Positions 48,687 through 61,733 of a stretch of DNA of 64,000 bases are shown here, piece after piece. The notes beneath the pieces are model-generated. The model was not told the DNA's origin. It ran no database searches and saw only the letters and a program-made list of their open reading frames with translations. How positions within the stretch are numbered: position 1 is the first letter of the stretch; every line of letters starts with the position of its first letter. The translations under genes and the position numbers were made by a program. This stretch comes from Vanilla planifolia (lineage: Eukaryota; Streptophyta; Magnoliopsida; Asparagales; Orchidaceae): positions 34,176,412 through 34,240,411 of the forward strand of contig CM043865.1 of assembly GCA_023846275.1 (NCBI GenBank), in the 5' to 3' direction.

Positions 48687-51129
48687 ATCTCTCTCAAATT
48701 AACATATATAGTATCCTTCTTCCATGATGTTTCAGTTACAGATTTCCTCTTTCCATTGAACTAAAACTCAATTTTGCAAATCATTTTACTTTACCCAATG
48801 GTCTAATGATCTAGGTTTGTACTCATGGTCATGACACCACTTATGTGATGATAATAAAACCATTATGTTTGTTGTTTAAATATTTTTTAAATATATTTTA
48901 GATTATGCATCTCAAGTTCTTACAAGATCAATTAATTAAAATTTTTTTAACAAATATCTCATGCTACAATTCACAAGTGAAGCAATATCAAGATATGATG
49001 GTAGCCATACTCTAGCTATGATTTAAATGGCATATTAAAGAGTCGTTGATCGTAATCTTAGTGGAGTAACTAACCATTAGGAATTCATCTTTAAGACATT
49101 TATTAGCTTAATTGTCTATTATATCATTTGTTTATATATAACATAATTAGGTTGCATAACCTTATTCATACACATGCATGATCAATTTTTGATTTTTTTA
49201 TCTTAAAATTATTTCATCACATGCATGGTCATGGATTTCTTATGTATTATTATTTTAATAATTATAAAAATACTTTGTTATTTTAGTATATATGAAATTA
49301 TTTTAAAATTAAAAAATAATTAACATATAAAAATGTTCTAAAAAGAGGACAAACATTTGAACACACAAATCGGCCAAGCCCAAGGAATTAGATGTAGGCC
49401 AACCTGACCCAAGCAAGGGTACTATTGAGCCAGATAGGCACGAGTCAAGAGACCAGCTAAATTAAGGCAAGTTAGACCCAAATCAATCAAGGTTTGACCT
49501 TGAATCAACTAAAGTTAAATCAGGTCAGGTTGAACCCTTAAATGTATGCAAGTGACTTGGGTCATCACTCCCAAGAGCATCAAGGGGGTAGCCAACCCCT
49601 TTAGCCTGCTTTACACATGTTGGGCAATTAAGATAAACTACATGTGTATTTAAGCAATATGGGACTAAAGTCATTGGTTCCTGTATGCATCCAAGCCAAG
49701 AGGGAATCAGTGTCATCTGATCACATATTTTCATGATTGAATAGTAGAGATCACGTCCTCTACTTAAATAAGGATCATGATCCATCTTATCATCCATTTG
49801 ATGAGTTCGATCGAATAATTAGAATTGGTTCTACCATTTTGAATAATAAGTTTCATCTAATAGTCTATCTAATAAACTTAATAAAATAACTAAGATCAAC
49901 TCCACCTTTTGTGAATTATACTTTTGCACATCACATTATCCATCTAGCATATGAGATGTAACGATCCATATCAAATCCTACTTGGATTAGATATGGATCC
50001 TTTAATCATTCTTTTGAATGAGCAGCTCTTATTTTGACTACCCATACTGGATAGGTGATGTTTCTCCTACTCAAAAATAATATTCTAGAAAGTTGGTTGT
50101 GTTTATTTAAAATGTCAAAATACTTGTTTGTAATGACTATTTTGGGTGATCCCTTTCTAGTTATTAAAAACATTATTTTAGCTTAAAATATACTAATATA
50201 AATAGAGGACCTTTTAGAACTAGATAGTTGATGATTTTACCTTGTTACATCAATATTTTTGAAAGAGAATGAGCAAAACCAAAAATTACAATTCAATTTT
50301 GACGCCTTTGTTGGAGTTATATTTGTGACTCATTTTTCCTTTTTCTTCAATATTCACTTAGATTGCATATTTTATTGGTGACTTTCTTACAATTGGTTTT
50401 ATTTTGTTATTGTTTTTTTATTTTTTTCAAAAAAATCATATTAATATAAGATCTTTATTGATTCTATTTTTATTAATTACATCAGTACACATTGATAAAC
50501 CTTTTGATTTAATATTTCAAAATTAAGTCTATTAGATTGTTATAAGCTTGTTCATATATGTATTCATATTTCATCATCATATCAAACATAATCCACAGAT
50601 TTGGGTCATATATTTTTTTATATGTGAATAATGGAATATTATGATTATCTATTATTTGGTATTATACTTTAGTATCATAAGTTTTTATAATTAAGATTAT
50701 GATAATAAACCCCTCTCTACTTGCTATGATAAAAGAATATGGTTTATAAATGTTACATCAACTACAATAAAAAGTGGCTTTGATAGTGTAATCTTGGTCA
50801 GGCTAACTAGAGGTGGATGTAGATATGGATTAGGTTGAACCACCTAAAATTTGTATATCTCTTTTATTTTCTTTATGATATAATTTATTATGTTTCTTTT
50901 ATTTAACAATATTTAACTAAAATATATATAAAAAATTTATCAAAATCTTTTTTATTGAACATAAAATATTTTATTGAATTTTTTTTTAAATCATAAATTT
51001 TTTATTTGTTTTTTACATCTTTATTTAGCAAAATTATTAAATCAACGATATTATGATTATCAAATTTTTATTTAAGAAAAGATTTTTAAAATAGCAAAAA
51101 GTTTAAAAACATAATTCAGCCTCTCTTGT

Positions 51130-52183
51130 GCATTTGCTAGACACATATTATATCACTAGGATCTTTTGCATATGATTAAACTGTTATCATACAAACTCTT
51201 TGAAGGCTCTTTGTCATCTTTTTTATACTTTTTTAAGAAGCTCATTTGAAATGTTGGGTGGAACTTAATTTTTTATAGCAAATTTAGTCAATATGCCACA
51301 TGATTGACCTTTTGAACAACTTCAAATTGTCTATATACTTTGGGATCAATCCATGATGCACATGTTAGCTACTAATTTTTCTCCAAACTTATAAAGTCAA
51401 CTTTAACAATACTTTGTGTGTTACATTAAACTCTGCATGTTAGTACTTTTGATCTGCATACTTTTTCATTCTTTTTATAACTTTCAAGTTGTCACAAGCT
51501 TCTTCAAACATCTCTTACTTATCTCTAACATGTTTGTTGTACGATATTTTCCACTAGACATTTGTTGTGCAATATCTAAAGGAGTATTGGGTTGTTGTCT
51601 CAGAACTTGACTCTTTTGTTGAGCTCTTGTGTAAGTTATAAGAAAACTATACATTGTCTACAACTCTAATCAATTCTTTTGACTTATGACATAATAACTC
51701 AAGTATTTTTCTAATAATTGATTTATCCTCTTAATTCTTCCATCAATTTATGGGTAATTGGCTACAGAAAATTTTAAATTATTTCTTATTAATTTAAATA
51801 AAAGAGTCCAAAACCTCAATCTTACATCACAATCACTTATAATAACTTTAGACAAACCAAAGCCTTAACCACATGTTGATAAAATAAGTTAGTAACTACA
51901 TCGATCGAACAAGCAAAAGGTGTAACAATAAATAGAGGATGCTTTGAGAAGCAATTAACAACCATCATTGTTGAGGACATATCATTGATCTTAAGAAACT
52001 CACTAATGAAGTCCATGAAAATTGATTCCCATTATTTCTCTAGAATTAGAAGAGGTTGCAGCAAACTTGCTTCCTTTCTTTTCTTTGCATTGTCATGTTG
52101 GAACACCAAATAAGTCTTGACATAGAGCTTTATATCAACCTTTAATTAGGCAAATAATAGGAATGAGACAAGAGAGTTAACAT
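51130..52183 (-). pseudogene. Dead Ty3/gypsy integrase and C-terminal pol, minus strand
   Basis: Read on the minus strand, and allowing for stops, it gives gypsy integrase text: TYLVFQH-like residues, a SMDFISEFLKINDMSSTMMV-like stretch, and further on EEACDNLKVIKRMKKYADQK followed by GDKVLLKL-like residues of the GPY/F region. The RNase H end is missing. It is the inverted counterpart of 52711-53760. Confidence 0.75.
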
Positions 52184-52185
52184 TG

Positions 52186-53760
52186 CTTTTAAAAGTAAAA
52201 AGTTAAATATTATGAAGCAAAAGCATTTAACTTATGAAAAGAACATGGTTGTTGTTGTACATTGCCTTCAAATTTGGAGGGTGTACTTATTGAGAATGAA
52301 GTTTGTGGTGGTGACTGATAATGTTGCCAACACATACTTTGAAATGCAAAAGTTGGTACCAAAGTAAGCTCATTTGCAAAAATTTTTAGTTGAATATGAC
52401 TTTGTGTGGGAGTACAAGCCTAGTAAACATAATTAGGCTAAGTCAAAAAGAGATATTTGCTATCATCTTTGGTGTTACTAAGGTGAAAATAGACATGATG
52501 GATAAAAATTACGTGTTGTTGCTAATAACGAGACTTATGATAAGGTGTTCAAGTGGTTTAAGAGGGAATTATGAGATGACATTAGATCAAGGATGGACTC
52601 TTAATGTCCAAAGGTGACATAATATTTGTCCTTTATAGAGATGGCTTATGGAGTGAACTACTTAAAGACTCACATGATCCATAATGGGCTAGACATTCTA
52701 GTAAGAAAAGGATGTTAGCTCTCTTGTCCCATCCTATTATTGGCCTAGAATAAAGGTTGATATAAAATTTTATGTTAAGACTTATTTGGTGTGCCAACAA
52801 AATAATGTAAACAGAACAAAAAAAGAAGCTAATTTGTTGCAACCTCTTCTAATTACAAAGAATCATGAGAATCAATTTCTATGGACTTCATTAGTGAGTT
52901 ATTTAAGATCATTGACAAAGCCTCAATAATGATGGTTGTCAATCGCTTCTCAAAGCATTCTGTATTTATTACTAGACCTTTACTTTGCTCAACTGATGTA
53001 GTTATTGACTTATTTTACTAGTATTTTGATAAGACTTTGGTCTACCCAAAGACATTATGAGTTATTATGATGCAAGATTTATAGGAAAGATTTAGACTCC
53101 CTTATTCAATTTAATGAGAATTAATCAAACATTATTTACAGTCAATCACCCATAAATCAATGGACCAACTAAGAGGATAAATCAATCACTAGAAAAATAC
53201 TTGAGCCATCGGGTTATGACAAGTTAGAAGAATTGGTTAGAGTTGTTGGATAATGTGTAGTTTTTTTATAAATTACATAAGACCTCAACAAGAGAGCTAA
53301 GTTCTTTTGAGCTAGTTCTAGAACAACGACTTAATACTCTTTTAGAGATTACACTATAAAATGTATAGTGAAAAGTATCCTATAGCAATTAAGTATATTA
53401 GAGACAAGGAAGAGATGTTTGAAGAAGCTCATGATAGCTTGAAAGTTGTTAAAAGAATGAAGTATGCAAATCAAAAGTGCAAGCATGTAGAGTTTAATAT
53501 AGGAGACAAAGTATTGTCGAAGTTGACTTTATAGATTTAGAGAAAAATCAATAGCCAACCTATGCATCATGGATTGATCCTAAAGTATATAGACAATTTA
53601 AAATTGTTTAAAAGGTTAATAAAGTGGTTTATTGATTAATTTTTTTAGAAAGAATTAGGATTCGCCCAACCTTTAATGTGAGTTTAAAGAAATATCATGA
53701 AGATGAGGTAGAGTCCTCAAAAAGCCAGTGCGATAATAATTTGATCATGTCCGGAAGAAT
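52186..53760 (+). pseudogene. Dead Ty3/gypsy RNase H-integrase, plus strand
   Basis: Translating across stops gives, in order, RNase H text (MVVVVHCLQIWRVYLLRMKF, VVTDNV), a linker zone, integrase text around TYLVCQQNNVNRTKKEAN, a SMDFISE-like core, and the GPY/F region with EEAHDSLKVVKRMKYANQ and NIGDKVLSKLTL. This order is that of Ty3/gypsy elements. Many stops and frameshifts. The RNase H portion (52186-52710) lies in the spacer of the inverted repeat and has no partner in the left arm. Confidence 0.78.
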
Positions 53761-56700
53761 CTAGTGATGCAATTTGTGCCAAACAAATTCACAAGGGGGT
53801 TGAATTGTATTTTCAAACTTTTTGCTATTTTTGAAAACTTTTTCCTAAATAAAAAATTGGTAATCATAAAATCATTAATTTAATCATTTTATTAAATAAA
53901 AATATAAAAAGAAAATTGAAATTTTATGATATTAAAAATATTTTTTTAATAAAATATTTTATACTTGATAAAAATAATTTTAATAAAGTTCTTTTGTATT
54001 TGTTTTTTTAGTTAAATATTATTAAATAGAAAATATATAAATTATGTCATAAAATAAAATAGACAAAAGAAATTTTTTATGGTTTGACCTAATATGTGCT
54101 TACATCTATCTCTAGTCAATATGATCAAGATTTTATTATCAAAATGACTCTTTCATCCTAGCACTAGGGGTAATCTTTACAAACTACAAAATTTTGTCAA
54201 ATAGACAAAGAGGGGTATAATAACTTACAATATTAAAGCATAATACTAAACAATAAATAACAATAATGTTTCACTATTCACTTATAAAAACATATATAGC
54301 AAAAGTCTATGAATTATGTTTGATATGATATTAGAAAATGTTAAAGCATAAAAGAGAGAAAATAAGCACAAGCATGAGTCCAACAAAGGCATGAAATCAA
54401 ATTATAATTTTTTTGTTTTGCTCATACTTTACTAAAAATATTGATGCAACAAGATAAAATCATCAATTATCCAACTCCAAAAACTCTTTTATTTATATTA
54501 TGATATTTTAAACTAAAATTATATTTTTTTTTTTCTAATAATTAGAAAAAGGGACACCCAAATAACCATTACAAACAAATATTCAATGTTCTAAATAAGC
54601 ACAACTAGTTTTTTGGAATGCTATTTTTAAGCGGGAGAAATTTTAGTCATCCAATCTAGGTGAACAGAACAAGTGCCGCTCATTCATAAGACTGATTAAA
54701 GGATCCTTATCTAATCTAAGCAAGATTTGATCTGGATTGTTACTTCCTATACTGTATGGATAGTGTGATGTACAAGAGCATTATTCACAAAAGTGGAGCT
54801 AATCTTAGCCATTTGATCATGTTTATTAGATAGACAATGAGATGGAACCTTCTATTCAAAATATTGAAACCAATCATGACCATTCAAGCTCAGATGGGTA
54901 AGATGGATCATTATTTTTATTTAAGAGAAGGATTTCATCTCTATTGTCTGATCTAAAAAATGCATGATTGGATGACGCTGATTCACTTCTAGCTTGGAAG
55001 CATACATGCATCGATAAATTTTAGTCCAATATTGCTAAAATACACATGTAAGTTATCTTAGTTTCCTCATGCATGTAAGGCTAAAGTGTTTGTTGCCCCC
55101 TCATGCTCTTAGAAGGTCATGACCCAAGTCACCTGTGCTCATAAAAAGGGTTCGAACTGACCTAATTTAACCTTAATAGAATTTGGGTCAAACCTTGATT
55201 GATTCTTGCTTGACCTGTCTCAGTTCCAACTAGTCTCCTGATCGACATTTCTTGGCCTAGTAGTACCTTAGTTTGAGCCAAGTTCTTAGAGAAGATCTTG
55301 TCTCTTCTCAAGTGGAATTAGTCTAAGTCAAAGTAAAGCCAACTGGGGTGGCAGGGGCACAATATGAAGAAGTTCCCCTATGGGGGCCCCTGGGTGGAGT
55401 CGTTCAATATTTAGATTTGGCAACTAAGGACGAGATTACCATAGGCTTTGATTTCCTGAATGTTCTCTTGAATGCTTAGTGGGTAGGTGCAGCAGCTACA
55501 TGGACCCCTTCCTTGATGTTGTTGTCAACGCTTTTCAACGTCATAAAAAAACCAGTTTGAATGGTTAAGAGTATATCTAGATCTGGGTCAAGACAAACAG
55601 TCCTAAGGAGTTTATGAAAACCATACCCTACTCTTTAGGCTTGGTCAATTTATTGGCTCATATGTTTTGCCTCTTTTTGGAATATTTTTTGTATATTAAT
55701 TATTTTTATTTTTAAAATATTTTTTAATAGTTACTAAAATAATAAAATATTTTTATAACTACTAAAATAATAATGAATAAAAATTCAATGATCATGTATG
55801 TGATGGAATATGTTTAAGGTAAAAAAATCAAGAATTGATCGTGCATATGTATAAACGAGATTATGCAGCATAATCATATCATATGTAAACAAGTGATATA
55901 ATAGACAATCAAATTAATAGATGCTTTTATGATGGACTCTTGATTGTCAGCTACTTAACCAAGCGTTTGATCAATAACTCTTTTATATATCATTTAAATT
56001 ACAACTAAAACATGACCACTATCATTGTTTGACATTATTTCACTTGTAGATTATTACATAAAATATTTGGTCAAAACTCTTCAATTGATTGATTCTATAA
56101 GAGTTTTGGATGCATGATCTGAAACACACTCAAGAAAAATATTAGAACTAACTCAATTATTGTATTATCATCAAACAAGTAATGTTGTGATCAAGAATAC
56201 AACACCTAGATCATCAAACCTTTGAGCAGAGCTACAAGATTTGTAGAATGGAGTTTTTTTGTTCAAAGAAAAAAAGAAATCTGTCGTTGAGACATCATAG
56301 AAAAAGTATACTAATCTATGTTAATTTGAGATATAGATTGTTGAATATTTGTTGACAAGAACATCAAGTTCTTTTGATATCGGTGGTTTGTTACTTCTTC
56401 AATTTTAGTAGTTCCATGAGAAATTCTTGACATGTGGCTATTGTTCTTTGACCAATGATTGAGAAAATCAAAGAACTACTACTTAGTGATTTGATCGGGC
56501 AATCATCCATTACTTACAAGATTATAAATAAGTATAAAAGTGGTTTTAAGGAACCATCGACATATATTTATGTATTTTTTTATCTTGTATTTTTACTTTA
56601 ATGAAATCTAGTAAAGAAAAAAGTATTTTTCTAACCATAATCTTACCTATTTTGTCTATTTTAATGTTTTGGTAAGGCTGCACTAGGGATTAAAATTTGT

Positions 56701-56895
56701 AATTGCTATGAAGAAAATGGCTTGTTGTAATTTCTAAATCTCAAACAAGCATGCTTAATACATAAATAATATAATATCATATAATACAAAAATAATTGAT
56801 GTATAAGCATAATAAGAAGTAGAGTCCAACACTCAATAAAAAAAATATGACAAAACAAATGTATCAATACAATATGATATGAATACACCCTATTA
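52711..56895. repeat. Right arm of the large imperfect inverted repeat
   Basis: Reverse-complement partner of 48150-52185, with the same components in mirror order: gypsy integrase, AT-rich middle, a segment with CATGACCCAAGTCACCTG, and a copia-like LTR at the outer end. The arm is slightly longer than the left one because of small insertions. Confidence 0.88.
56339..56831 (+). mobile_element. Copia-like solo LTR inside the right arm
   Basis: Mirror copy of the LTR at 48198-48686. It starts TGTTGAATATTTG, ends GAGTCCAACA, and holds ATAAATAAGTATAAAAGTGG followed by TCTTGTATTTTTACTTTAAT. Sequence just outside the LTR (GTTAATTTGAGATATAGA) is also matched in the left arm, so the LTR was there before the inverted duplication. 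Confidence 0.6.
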
Positions 56896-59016
56896 GGATC
56901 TAGATGAGCAATGAGAGAAAGAATGACATAGTATTTCATGTTTTTGGATTTGATTAATTGAGTTATAGTGATGTTGAGCTAACCAAAATATTAGGTTTCA
57001 CTTTATAATAGTTTTATTATATTTCACAACTAAAAATTGTTATTTTGAAAATTATAATTTATTTTATTATATCTTGCTATGACTAAGAGATCACTTTCAA
57101 TATCATTAAATCCAAAATAGATGAAAAAAATTAAGAGAAGAGACAAAATGATGAAAACCATCAATGCAGTACGAAGTAGTGAGATTGTGCACAGATACAC
57201 GCTATAGGAACGTCATCTACACATGGAAGAACACGACACATCGAGCACCCACATGTGTTGGTGTGCACCTTTAAGAGGAAAAGGCATACGTGTAGCACCA
57301 ATTAACCACCTATTGCACAAGTATTCTACATACAGTAGTAGATACACTTACCATGCCATCAAGGTCAACGTGTGCTTGGTAGGCTGTCCATGTGCACAAA
57401 TAACCCTTGGTGTAGCCTTAAGGATAAGCAACCTGGGCATGCATGCGAACAAGGAAATTTTAAATTTTTTTGTAAAAATCATATTTTTTTTATAATTAAG
57501 TATTGTGTCCAACCCTTTATATAAAGGGGTGAGGAGGATGTCAATTTAAAACTTGTAAAAAGTCAAAACTTAGGAATTTTGGAGAGTTTTGAGAATCAAA
57601 ACTTCGTGAATTCAAAACCTCTTGAAGAAAAACTTATTAGAGAATTCAATCTTTATGTGATAAAAAAAACTCTTCCTTCTTTTCTCTTCTTTTTCTCCTA
57701 GCCATTATAATGCTTTTAATTTCACTATTGTTACTATGAAAAGAAGGTCTGATGATGAGGGCTTGGGGCTAGAATATCTTATAAACAAATCATGCCATGA
57801 GATCAATGTAAACTATGGATTTCCTTATTTTGAAAATTTTATGTAGCATATGTTTTTGAAAGAAATTATAGTTTGAATTTCTTACAAAATGTTTACTTGG
57901 TTATGATTTTCAAAAATATTTGAATATTAAAAGAAGTTATTAAAAATAGTATTTTTTTAGCAAAAAAAATGACTTATAGTTTTCAAATTAAATAAGCCAT
58001 ATTCAAAATAGAGGAATAAGTCTTATATTAAAAGGAAACATTTTAAATATATAATTTTTATATCAATATATCTTTATTAAAAATGATTTTCAAATCAAGT
58101 GGCTTCTTATTTAAAAAAAGGATGTCATAGTTATGGATGCATATTAAAAACTTTAAGAGAATAATAAGAGAGATACTTAGTTTTATAGTTTCTTTTTTAT
58201 GTTATAAATAGATGTATTAGAATTTATATCATATTAGATGTATTAAATTCTATTTTAACAACAATATAGATTAGTTTATCATTTGATGGCATTATTATTT
58301 TGATTTTTGCTATAAGAATTATTTTATATATGTGACCTTTATCTTAACAAAAGAGATTTAGATTTGTTATTTCTAAGCATTTATTTAGTTATTAAAGAGT
58401 AATTTTATCTATTTTAAAAAGTTTTTTAAAATAAAGAGGGTTTTTATAAAATAAATATTTTTAAATGCCAAAAAGAAAAATAAAAATAGATAAACAAGTA
58501 GGTGAAAAAAATAGGCATCACAAAGATTATATACATTAGACATGAGACATTTAATTTTTACATTTCTTTTAAAAGAGTAAATTAAAGCTCGTGTGATAAA
58601 TTGTCACCCATATCCAATTTAATGAAAAAATGTGAATTAAAGCTCATACTAAAAAGTATTATAAGAAGAATTTTAAAAACTTGTAAATTTATATTTATAA
58701 TGGATAAAAGTGATAACTTATTAATGGGTAAATCTAATTAGAGAATTCATAAATCAAATCCCAAGAGTGCGTTAGTTATAAATATTTCTAGATCATAACT
58801 TTGGTTGATTATACTTTATAATTATAGCTTTCAAAATTTATAGAAAAGGAGTTAAGTTGTTTGATTATGACTTGAAATGGCTAATTATATTGGATAATAT
58901 AGGCTACTCAAATAAGAATAATATATTAATATAATAAGTTATAATATTTTGATATTAAAGTAGAACATCTCACAATATAATGTGATATGAGGATGAATTA
59001 AATATAAGTTGGTGGG
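56896..59016. other. AT-rich intergenic DNA
   Basis: No supported gene. A TATATAAAGGGG word at about 57520 and a more balanced stretch at 57180-57440 may come from another LTR, but ends could not be found. The 90-codon frame at 57223-57495 is not recognisable. Confidence 0.45.
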
Positions 59017-59021
59017 CCTAT
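59017..59021. repeat. Target-site duplication, left copy (CCTAT)
   Basis: Five bases directly before the solo LTR, identical to 61020-61024. Confidence 0.85.
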
Positions 59022-59577
59022 TGTCAAGCCCCCACCTAACCAAGTACCATTATATAACAATATTATCATAAATTTGCTTAGCTGTTACATCGAGTGAGGA
59101 CAAATAACCAAAAAAAATCAAAGGTGGGAATCCGACGGTAAGACAAACACAAACTCCATATATTTACAATATATATAAACACGAACATGTTTTTATAATA
59201 ATCACACCAAACCCTCTTCTTTTTTTTACACATCTCGTGAAAAGGGTTCTTTTGTAGCAGTATCATTCCCATCTCTCGGTGTAATGATTTCATGACCTGT
59301 GATGTAAGCACTAAATGAGATTTTATAAATCTCAGTAGATAAATTCACATAATTAACCAAGGAAATAAAAGGCATAACAAATACCATTAACAGTAAAGAT
59401 GAATGTCATACATACATATAAGGTAATGCCAAATGGAAACCATAAAGAATATCAATTCTTTATATAGTGTGTTGTTATCGGGCTCAATTCCCTTTGACGC
59501 ATTATCCTCTGGATCCAATCATCATCAATAAATGACCTCCAGCCTGCATCCAGCCGACATCCAACCAATCATATAAC

Positions 59578-59832
59578 ACTAGGCAGATATCTGATCCGAA
59601 GATCGATACCCTACAACACATGCTGAGCCTAATGCCACCAGGCAAGTATGGTATCATACCCTGCAACATATGCTGAGCCTGGTATAAATCATCATGGAGT
59701 CATAGCACATAATACCAGGCAGATATCTGATCCGAAGATCGATACCCTGCGACATACGCTGAGCCTGATATAAACACTAGGCAGATATCTGATCCGAAGA
59801 TCGATATCCTGCAACACATGCTGAGCCTAGTG
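59578..59832. repeat. Minisatellite inside the solo LTR, unit about 50-75 bp
   Basis: Four units carry AGGCAGATATCTGATCCGAA (or a degenerate form in the second), then GATCGATACCCTGCAACA and ATGCTGAGCCT. Spacing between units varies. Confidence 0.88.
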
Positions 59833-60715
59833 GTGAGGATAATGTTCTCTGGGAATCCTATTGTTTTATTTGTCATTTTCCAAACATCAATCCATGTCAT
59901 ATCAAAAGTCCTTTCATGTCATATTATTTTGTCTCTTTCTTTAGCATATTGTACCATATTATTTCTTTCCTTTTTAGTTGTCATGCAAATAAAATAAACA
60001 TTAACATATAGAACAACCAAAACACCATGTAACTGAAAGAAAACCCTATAAAACAAACACATAATATTGTGTTACATCACAGGGTTAGGAATTTATCTAC
60101 CTGAATTTGAAGTACCAACCGTCTTACTCACTTTTGATGCTTCTTGATGTCTTACAAGCCCGTAAAATACAAAAATAATTAATTTAAATATGCTTATTAG
60201 CCAAAATTTTTGCTTTCTAAAAGCTTTCCCAAACACACCCCAAAATAAATCCCAAAAAGGTGCTGGACCGGCCACGGTCTATGCTGGACCGCCCACGCAG
60301 AAAAACTTTCTAAAAGCTTTTCCAAACAGCTTTCCAAAACTGCATTTTTTAAATTCTCAAATTCCTTACGCCATCGCTGGACTGCCCGCTTAACGAGGTG
60401 GACCGCGCACTTGACGTGCTGGACCGCGCGCGCTCGGCATCCAGTTCAGCAGTGTAACCAGGTCCAAAGCCTAGACCGGTTCATGCCGCCCTCTCTCTCT
60501 CTCTCTCGCGCATCCGGCGAAACCGAAATATTTCGCTGGCGAACTTCGAAATTTCTTGCATCTCTCGCCGGCCAACTGACCGTCGCTCCCCGAAAAACTT
60601 ATAAAAACAACAACACAAATAAAATTCTCACCTTCGTTGGTCGTCCTTGTCGCGTGCCGAAAATCACAAAAATTCCTCGCCGCCGTGCCTCACCATCATT
60701 GTCGCGCAGAGTCGG

Positions 60716-60723
60716 CTTTTATA
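60716..60723 (-). promoter_or_regulatory. TATA box of the solo LTR promoter
   Basis: TATAAAAG on the minus strand, about 300 bp from the LTR start, preceded by CGCGG and followed by a GC-rich stretch. Its position fits the U3/R boundary of an LTR. Confidence 0.55.
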
Positions 60724-61019
60724 ACCGCGGTCGAAACCGACTTAATCGAACGTTCATGAACCGCATTTTGCAGAAAACCCATCTCTAAAATTTATATTTG
60801 CAAATATATCCTCTGCCAATCGGATTTGAACTAAGCAGACATTTAAAAATTACAGATCTATCCTCTACGTTACAAATTTATCCCAAATCTTCAAAAATTC
60901 ATAATTTATTCATTAGAGCTTTGAAAATTACAAATTAAATATCGTAAGATTCATCTCATAGAGCTCTTTCGTTTAAGCAAATAAAATAAAATAACATACG
61001 AAACACTGAGGCTGTTACA

Positions 61020-61024
61020 CCTAT
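61020..61024. repeat. Target-site duplication, right copy (CCTAT)
   Basis: Five bases directly after the solo LTR, identical to 59017-59021. Confidence 0.85.
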
Positions 61025-61659
61025 CATATTTAAGATCGAGAAGATAGAGAGTAATCATTAGGTAATATTCGAGGGATAAGGAGTGACCTTTGTTAAACTC
61101 TTAATTGGAGTGATACATGGATGAATATTGCCTTGCTGAAAAATTAAAAAAAAAGCTTTTTTAGTTAAATATGTAAGATTAGGACATTAACATATTAAGA
61201 CATTTTAAAGATAAAATCTACTTGATTGGTTTAGAACAACTAAGAAAATAATAACTTTATATAGTAATGCTAATTCATAATAAAATGGCTTATATTAAAC
61301 TTCTAAGTGAAATGGTACTTGAATGAATAGTTTAACATCAAAGAATATGAAAAGATTATAAACTAAATATGTAATATAATATCTTTGAAATGTTGAATCA
61401 TCTTTTAAATACGTAGTATAATATCTTTGAAATGTTGAATCATCTTTTAAGATAAAAGCATACTTTAGTTATTACATGAGCACTCAAAGTGAAACAACAC
61501 TATATAATAAGATTGGGCTATGATAAGGAGTAATTGTCAAGTAATATCTTAGAAGTTAAATCACTGAACAAGGTGTTGCTCTTAGCATGCTAAGTTAAAG
61601 AATGAAAAGATGAATGATACCAAATTGTAAAGAGAGAGAGAGAGAGAGCTTATTCCAAA

Positions 61660-61733
<74 letters not shown>

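Larger units (their letters stand above)
48150..52185. repeat. Left arm of a large imperfect inverted repeat
   Basis: This arm aligns, as its reverse complement, with 52711-56895 over its whole length. Paired landmarks (left, right): GTGTTGGACTCT near 48198 with 56821-56835; a CCAATCATTGGTCAAAGAAC word near 48570 with 56440-56465; CACTTGGGTC/GACTTGGGTC sequence near 49553 with 55120-55133; integrase text 51250-52180 with 52715-53700. The arms are clearly diverged but collinear, with small insertions and deletions. The arm contains a copia-like LTR, other repeat sequence and a dead gypsy integrase. Confidence 0.88.
59022..61019 (-). mobile_element. Ty3/gypsy-type solo LTR, 1998 bp
   Basis: Read on the minus strand it starts TGTAACAGCCTCAG and ends GGGGGCTTGACA, so it has the TG...CA ends of an LTR and a start resembling the TGTAACACCC type common in plant Tekay/del-like gypsy elements. 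It is flanked by identical 5-bp sequences (CCTAT) as expected for integrase-mediated insertion. There is no second LTR or internal region, which is the structure left by recombination between two LTRs. A TATAAAAG box on the minus strand (60723-60716) precedes GC-rich sequence. The short tandem repeat at 59578-59832 lies in the 3' half of the LTR. Frames of 60-125 codons inside it are not genes. Confidence 0.9.

Noticed and set aside
48150..56895. Inverted repeat as a foldback or DNA transposon with long terminal inverted repeats
   Set aside because: The arms contain parts of at least two LTR element families and no transposase. No target duplication was seen at the outer ends.
60411..60788. 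125-codon plus-strand Arg-rich frame
   Set aside because: Lies in the GC-rich part of the solo LTR. Such frames arise by chance where stop codons are rare.
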